A stretch of DNA of 64,000 nucleotides from Ophiura sarsii. Lineage: Eukaryota; Echinodermata; Ophiuroidea; Amphilepidida; Ophiuridae. The stretch covers positions 31,346,366 to 31,410,365 of the forward strand of contig CM069459.1 of assembly GCA_035610835.1 (NCBI GenBank), in the 5' to 3' direction. Shown here piece by piece: positions 58,228 to 64,000 of the stretch (position 1 is the stretch's first letter; each line of letters begins with the position of its first letter). A model generated the notes under the pieces. It saw only the letters and a list, made by a program, of their open reading frames with translations, was not told where the DNA came from and made no database searches. Position numbers and translations under genes: made by a program.

Positions 58228-59340
58228 ATTCATAACTGTCATTTAATGTTGATTAGCATCCAAATTGTAAATATTAAGTTATTCTAAAGGTTTATATTTT
58301 TACTTTGGAGTTCGTATTTTTGTGTCATTTCCTCCTGAGGTAAATAAACACCACCCCATTGAATAATGGAGCAATCTAGGGGGTACCCCCACTACGTCAT
58401 TGTTTTTCTCCGGATTGACCAATAGCGGAGAAGCTTTTATAAAGAACGATTCGGGGATGGTCGGAGATAGACCAATCACAGTTCTGAAACTATTATGCAT
58501 GTTCGGGGGCCACAAATTAACCTAGTTTTTGATTTGCAAACAATCACAGAAAATAAATAAACAAACAACAGAAGTTTCTTCATTCCCGATCCTATAAAGA
58601 ATTCAGAAGCAGGAAACATCAATTTTGCCGATTGGATATAATATTATATGAAATATGACTTCATACCCTGGACGAAGATTTCGTCTCAGATCTACCGTAC
58701 GAATAAGTTTGTCATAGAAAAAGTCAACGCAAATGATGTCTCATCATAATCATGGATGCATGGATCAAAGTCGAATCACTTCAACAACCTTCTTATGTTT
58801 ATGGTCAATTGATGGGGAAATGTAATCAAAATCGCAGCTAAATCGTGTTGTACGATTCCATTCTTTGTATTACCTGCTTGTTTAGAGACGACGTTATTCG
58901 GTGAGTAATGATTGATGGCCTAGACCTACATCACTGACATTGACATGTTAATTAGGATCGTTGAGTCTTTTTGACAAACAAAAGTATGTTGTCTTGCCAT
59001 AGTATTAGTTGCAGTGTTAGTGTTTGTCAAGCTTTGACAAAAATTAAATGGGTTGTCATGTGTCGTAGACGGGATGGCTATCATAGGCTATAGGCCTAGC
59101 TAGGAGTAGGCTCGTACGTAGGCCTAGTTAATTTAGCCTAACATTTTTTAATCTTGTCAGTTTCGGTTTTACAATAAAAATGGAAGACGCCTGACTTCGA
59201 TTTTCAATACGTTTCTTGAATTGAAACATTTATAAATAAAGTCACCTTTGATGAGACATATCCCTGCCCTGGCTGTTTATCATGGATTTTTGGGTCCCAG
59301 TCAAATTTTACACTAGTTTGTTAGCCCTGTAATCAAATTT
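58228..59340. other. No gene recognised
   Basis: AT-rich sequence with short frames only. It precedes the truncated LINE. Confidence 0.4.
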
Positions 59341-59349
59341 ATTTCACTA

Positions 59350-60393
59350 ATGCTTGGTACGGCCGTGTTTGCCGGTGAGACTGAGACATACACGGATTTC
59401 TCAAAGGCATTTGACCTCATTGACCACAATTTACTAATTTCCAAGTTTGTACAGATAGGAGTGAGAGAATCAATCATTCCATGGATTTGTAGTTTTTATT
59501 TCTGGTAGACAACAGTGTGTCAGATATAACCAAACTCTGTCTAACTACAAAAAGTTAAATGGAGGGCTTCCACAAGGTACCAAATTAGGTCCTTTGGGTT
59601 TCCAAGTTATCATTAATGATGCAGCTTCAGATGCTGGTGCCAATGTGTGGAAATATGTTGATGACTTAACTCTTGCTTCAAATGTCACTAATTCTACTGA
59701 AAGCACCCTGCAAGATGACTTAGACAGTTTTGTTAATTGGCCCAAAAACAATAATTTGACACTTAATCCATCCAAGTGTCAGGGGCTTCAAGTATGTTTC
59801 ATGCGGGACCCTCCAACCCCAACTATGACTATTGATGATGTTCCCCTTAAGTTTGTGAAATTTGCTAAAATCTTAGGCATTTGGCTTCAAGATGACTTAA
59901 AATGGGAGAAGCAAACTAAGGAAATGCTCAAAAAAGCTAATAGCTGCATGTACATGCTCCGCAATCTAAAAAGATTTGGTTTTACTTTTGAAGAACTTGC
60001 AATTATTTACAAAGGCTATGTTAGACCTTTGTTGGAATATGGCGATGTAGTTTGGGGATCCTCATTGACATGTGATCAAGGTACAACTCTCGAGAAAGTG
60101 CAAAGAAGAGGTTGCAAAATTATGCTTGGAAAACAATACAGCTCATACACTGATGAAGTCGCAAAATGTGGATTGGATACTCTTTCTGACCGTAGGAAAA
60201 ATCATAGCAAAAAAATTGCCAAATCTCTGCCAGATTGTAACCGCACTAGTACCCTCATGCCACCTACGAGGCAATCTGTGCATGGCAGGGAATTGCGCAA
60301 TTCCAATTTCCATCTCCCTTCTGTCTTGTAGGACCAAACGGTTCAGAAAGAGCCCCATACCATATTTTACTGACCTGTTAAATAACAAATCCT
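59350..60393 (+). pseudogene. Non-LTR retrotransposon reverse transcriptase, truncated and frameshifted
   Basis: RT motif A (DFSKAFDLIDHNLL, from 59395), motif B (GGLPQGTKLGPLGF, about 59563-59605) and motif C (YVDD, about 59656) are visible. They are followed by LGIWLQDDLKWEKQ and the connector typical of Jockey/CR1-group LINEs (RPLLEYGDVVWG, LEKVQRRGCKIM). An extra base near 59502 shifts the frame between motifs A and B. A second shift near 60325 precedes the natural C-terminus (RKSPIPYFTDLLN). The endonuclease and N-terminal RT are missing. It would have made a replication enzyme for the element; this copy is dead. Confidence 0.9.
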
Positions 60394-61055
60394 AATTGTT
60401 CTTTTTACTCATTCATGGTGCAATATAATATTATAATTTTATTCTCAATATACCGGTAATATTTTTGATATTTCTTGTGCAATATAATGGTGTTGTTTTT
60501 TATAAATATATATTTTTAGTATGCCTAAACATGCTAAATGTGAGTGAGGGCGGACAGATACTTGTGAGTTTGTTGAGTTGTGTGATGGGGGAAGGTGGGG
60601 TGGGGGTTTTTTGAAGTAGGTGGGGGTGCTGTGATTCGTGACTGTGGTGTGGGTGATGGGTGAGTGAGCGGGGGGTGCTGTGATTCGTGACTGTGGTGTG
60701 GGTGATGGGTGAGTGAGCGGGGGGGCGTGCTGTGATTCGTGACTGTGGTGTGGGTGATGGGTGAGTGAGCGGGGGTGTTGTGATTCGTGACTGTAGTGTG
60801 GGTGATTGGTGAGTGAGCGGTGGGGGAGGTGTTCATCCTTTTTTTGATGTATGCGACAGCCTTTTTTTGGTGCGACTGTGGTGTGGGACTGTGGGTGATT
60901 TCTTTTACATTTTTTATGTCGTCTTTATGATATTGTTGTTTAATGTTTTAATATTTGTATTTTAATGTATTTTTAAATCTGTCAATAATGTACAATTTGG
61001 CCGTTTGGCCACGACACATTATCAATAAAAATGAAATGAATGAAATGAAATGAAT
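60394..61055 (+). mobile_element. 3'UTR and tail of the LINE
   Basis: Non-coding sequence following the RT frame. It ends with acacattatcaataaaaatg and an (atgaa)n-like tail (about 61027-61057), as expected for a LINE end with a short simple repeat. Confidence 0.6.
60625..60827. repeat. ~49-bp minisatellite, 4 copies
   Basis: gctgtgattcgtgactgtgg plus tgtgggtgatgggtgagtg starts at 60628, 60677, 60729 and 60777. It lies within the LINE 3'UTR. The Thr/His/Pro-rich minus-strand frame is an artefact. Confidence 0.92.
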
Positions 61056-61059
61056 GAAT

Positions 61060-61830
61060 ACACGCAACGTCAGAGCGGTGTTTAGCTTACAATCGCTTGA
61101 CACATGACATACATTGTACGTCCTCGTAACTTGTGTCATTTGGGGTCCATGATGAAGCTTACAAAATGTCACCGAGTCTGCTGAGGGACGTCCAGTTACC
61201 ATTATCTATAGGGCAGGCTAGCCGCCGCCGCGCTGGCGGTAAAAACACGTGTACGCCGGTTATTCACGGGGTTTTTCAAATCATGCAGACCAAATTTGCC
61301 GTTCATCATTGACATTTTACAACGATATAAAAATGGTGTTTTGTTGTGTTTTCATGTAGTATTTATTGTTGAAAGTTGTTAATCGTGTCGCGTGTATCCA
61401 TGTTCAGGGCCCCACTCGCAAACATCTGCCTCTTGTTACCACGCGACGTCACACAAAACGCCCCACCCCCAGGTCATTGATGCGCGTACAAGTAAATTTT
61501 GAAGGTCTTGGCAATATATCAATAACCTGCGTTGTGTGTTCGCGTTTCCATGTAACGATCAATTTGAGTGGAAGCGCGGTGGTACGCACATATTCAAAAG
61601 TTATGAATATGTTCCCATACCACATTTGTATCGATAGACATCACAGTTTTCTGGCCTATCCATATTTTTACAGTAACAACCCCACACACAATGGTTAGTT
61701 GGGCCCACATCGGTTTAACATTGGCTATGGGGGCTAACATGGGATATGGGCTTTAAGTGGGCCACCCAGATGGGAACATTGTGGTTTATTTTGGGTCAAC
61801 CTATTAGGGTCCCATACAGGCTGACCACAT
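61060..61830. other. No gene recognised; GGGCCCA-type repeat at the right end
   Basis: The 110-codon frame at 61366 has no recognisable domain. From about 61699 the text becomes rich in gggcccaca, tgggata and gggtccc words, a low-order dispersed repeat that resumes at 62490-62550 and 62812-63010. Confidence 0.45.
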
Positions 61831-61832
61831 TG

Positions 61833-62458
61833 GTTACTCTAACTAGGAAAAGATCTCACATCACTCCCGTTTTAAAGAAGTTGCATTGGCTGCCGGTTGG
61901 TTGCAGAATTGTATACAAATTGTTGCTCATTGTTTTTAAGGCTTTAAATGATATGGCACCGCAGTACATCTCATGTCTTCTTAAACCATACATACCTACT
62001 CGTACACTCCGTTCCATCGACAAGCCAATTCTGCGTAAACCTCGTTCCAAACACTCTTGAGAGGACAGAGCATTTTCCATTGCAGCGCCACGTCTTTGGA
62101 ACGCCTTATCCATTCATGTTAGATCATGCACATCCCTGGCACAGTTCAAAACGTCTTTAAAAACTCATTTGACAAAGGATGCTTTTTATTAATAATGTTT
62201 TTTGTGTTATATATATATATTTCTTTAAATTTCAAATGGTATGTAGTTTGATTTTTTGAGTAAGTTTAAATTATGATATTATTATTGACATCATTATTAT
62301 ACTATTAAGTTGTATATGTTAAATTATGGTAGATTAAATTGTGTATGAAAATGTATGTTTTAATGTAAGATTTTTTTTGTAACGCGCCTCGAGCACCATT
62401 TTGGTGGATTAGTGCGCAATATAAATCCACATTATTACTATTATTATTATATGTGTTT
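61833..62458 (+). pseudogene. CR1/L2-like LINE C-terminus and 3' end
   Basis: The plus-strand frame reads LTRKRSHITPVLKKLHWLPV, then YKLLLIVFKALNDMAPQYIS; after an in-frame TGA near 62059 it continues DRAFSIAAPRLWNALSI and FKTSLKTHL. These are standard CR1/L2-group C-terminal blocks. The 3' end has gcgcctcgagcaccatt, agtgcgcaatataaatcc and an (att)n tail. Heavily 5'-truncated and inactive. Confidence 0.88.
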
Positions 62459-62489
62459 TACAAGGGCCACAATGTGCTACGTTTGGGTA

Positions 62490-63010
62490 CAAACCTATCA
62501 GGGTCCCATATAGGCTGACCACATGGGACCCTGACCCACATAAGTTACATCGGGGCAATTGCACTGAGCTTGGTTATAATGGTTTCATAACACTATGGAT
62601 TGTAAGTTTATACATTTTAACAAATACATCGATCCACATGCACCATTTCATAATTAAATGGCAAGTAAGAACATTACTTCACAAAAAACTGTAGGCCTAC
62701 ACATCAACAATTTTTTTTGGAGAATGTTAATAAAAAGCCAAATGACTGAATTGTTCTTCCAATTGCCAGTCATTCATTCAGGTAAATAATTCAATTATCA
62801 ATTACCTAATATAGGTTGGATCTCATTGGGGGGCCCACCTGGATCCCAGTTGCCTTTCCCATTAAGGACCCATTTGAATCCCGGCGACAAAAATAAGTTG
62901 GCCCCAGAATTGAAACCCATGAGCCTAGAATATAGCCCATATATGACCCAAATAGGGCCCATAACTCATTGTTGAAGAGGAAGAGGCCCTTCGTGGCCCG
63001 CATTGTGGAT
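62490..63010. repeat. GGGCCCA/GGGTCCC dispersed repeat
   Basis: gggtcccatataggctgacc at about 62510 repeats the text at about 61808 left of the LINE end. More gggcccac and gacccaaatagggccca text lies at 62830-62970. Confidence 0.55.
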
Positions 63011-63487
63011 GGGTCCGTGATGGGATTTGAAGCACAGGCATAAATCCGCATAATGCATTTGCCCTCAGTCACATGTTATCCTGGATGTAGGACTACGGTT
63101 TGTGGCGCCTTACGATCTGCGCCGGCCTTGCTCCCAGTTCCTTCATTAAAGAGTTCTTTTAAGTTAAAACTTGTATATCCTATATGACTTGATTTTTTGT
63201 TGTTGTCTCATCGTGCATTCGCCATACGCCATGCGCGTGCTCCGGCAATCGCCCGACTACGCGTGCGCCAGCAATCACCTTAACGTGTGCGGTGCGCCGG
63301 CAGTCACCATTGCGTGCCTATCGTATACGCGGGCGCGTATTAACAACGTAGCAACAGGCTATAAAACCCACATTTCACGAAATATAACCCAAACTAAACA
63401 AATCAAATATAAAGTGGTTCGTCACGATGTTCCCGTGATCTTCAGGTTTGCTGTCATGATTTGATTTGATATGATTCAACACCTAGG
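63011..63487. other. No gene recognised
   Basis: It includes a short GC-rich stretch of gcgccggcaatcacc-like words at 63236-63310. The 97-codon plus-strand frame across it has no recognisable domain. Confidence 0.4.
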
Positions 63488-63490
63488 TTA

Positions 63491-63982
63491 GGGAGCAGTT
63501 CCATTTGTACGCGATAAAAATTGCGAGAATGTTCCGGGCCCCGATGAGTTTTTTATCAGGCCCCGATGAGATTTTTAGCGCGTACAGTTGCGAGTAGCAA
63601 AGGATTATTTATCGAGTAGCGTATTACCGCTTGTTTAAATATAACGAAAGATAAGTGGTCGGTATGTAAATAGAGCTTCGGGTTATTTATTCTAGTTGTA
63701 AGGTACAAATTCAGCATTTCATGTTTTTAGAGATAATGTTATTGATTATGGATGTTTAACGTAAATTGTATTATCTTCGTGTATTTGCTAAACAATGTCC
63801 CGCTCTATTTGCTAAACATACCCCAGGGTATGGCAGAGGCCTCTTATCGGGCCCCGATGTCTATTTTATCGGGGCCTGATGACTATTTTATCGAGTATCA
63901 ACTTGAAAAACATCGGGTCCAAAACATATCAGGCCCCGATACAGTCGCGATAAATTTATCGCGTATAAATGGAACTGTTCCC
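63491..63982. mobile_element. 492-bp Harbinger-like MITE
   Basis: gggagcagttccatttgtac followed by gcgataaa is inverted at the right end (tttatcgcgtataaatggaa then ctgttccc). TTA flanks both sides (63488-63490 and 63983-63985). TTA duplications with GGG termini fit PIF/Harbinger. The interior repeats cggggccc/gggccccgatg words five to six times in both orientations. Confidence 0.8.
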
Positions 63983-64000
63983 TTACGTAGCAATGTCCAA

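Noticed and set aside
60534..60836. 100-codon Thr/His/Pro repeat frame on the minus strand
   Set aside because: Translation of the 49-bp minisatellite in a LINE 3'UTR.

Overview
The window looks like ordinary nuclear DNA of a marine invertebrate deuterostome. An echinoderm is my first guess and a hemichordate the second; this is inference. The reasons are an AT-rich, intron-rich, repeat-packed sequence; the very frequent word aggcctac; tRNA-derived SINEs; CR1/L2-like and Jockey-like LINE tails; many small inverted-repeat transposons; and an LGR-type leucine-rich-repeat GPCR. I saw no operons, rRNA, CRISPR arrays or prokaryotic signals.

Two genes stand out. (1) On the + strand, 996-6199, four phase-compatible exons assemble into a 162-residue secreted protein: signal peptide, Arg-Gly repeat, Thr/Pro-rich linker, then a ten-cysteine Ly6/uPAR (three-finger) domain split over the last two exons. 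(2) On the - strand, 35187-39785, a single uninterrupted reading frame of 1532 residues encodes a relaxin-receptor-like GPCR with about 38 leucine-rich repeats. Twenty-six of these form a 13-unit, 144-bp coding tandem array. Weaker coding traces are a THAP zinc-finger N-terminus (near 14.1 kb, -), a candidate exon (43234-43377, -), and LINE reverse-transcriptase remains (26.7 kb -, 34.1 kb +, 59.3-61.1 kb +, 61.8-62.5 kb +).

Layout. 0-6.3 kb: a truncated mobile element, then the Ly6 gene with SINE, foldback and poly-C repeats in its introns. 6.3-15.1 kb: two diverged copies of one repeat block, a TTCCCTGTTCCAG repeat in three places, inverted-repeat elements and a THAP fragment. 16.1-18.1 kb: a nearly identical ~1-kb tandem duplication ending in a strong hairpin. 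20.46-24.99 kb: a 4.5-kb terminal-inverted-repeat element with eleven copies of a 16-bp motif near its ends. 26.6-29.2 kb: LINE and tRNA-like relics and a 95-bp minisatellite. 29.77-33.09 kb: three nested transposons, with an empty-site relative at the window start. 33.2-34.6 kb: a 150-bp satellite with a GA expansion. 35.2-39.8 kb: the GPCR. 45.9-50.4 kb: a Harbinger-like element split by a 3.9-kb TTAA-flanked element. 50.8-51.4 kb: a tandem pair of tRNA-like units. 55-56.1 kb: an inverted repeat pair. 58-62.5 kb: LINE remains. 63.5-64 kb: a TTA-flanked inverted-repeat element.

The two main genes show no operon-like relation. Both encode extracellular, disulfide-rich proteins, but a shared pathway is not implied. 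Most other sequence is transposon-derived. All identifications rest on reading the sequence by eye; no database search was run.
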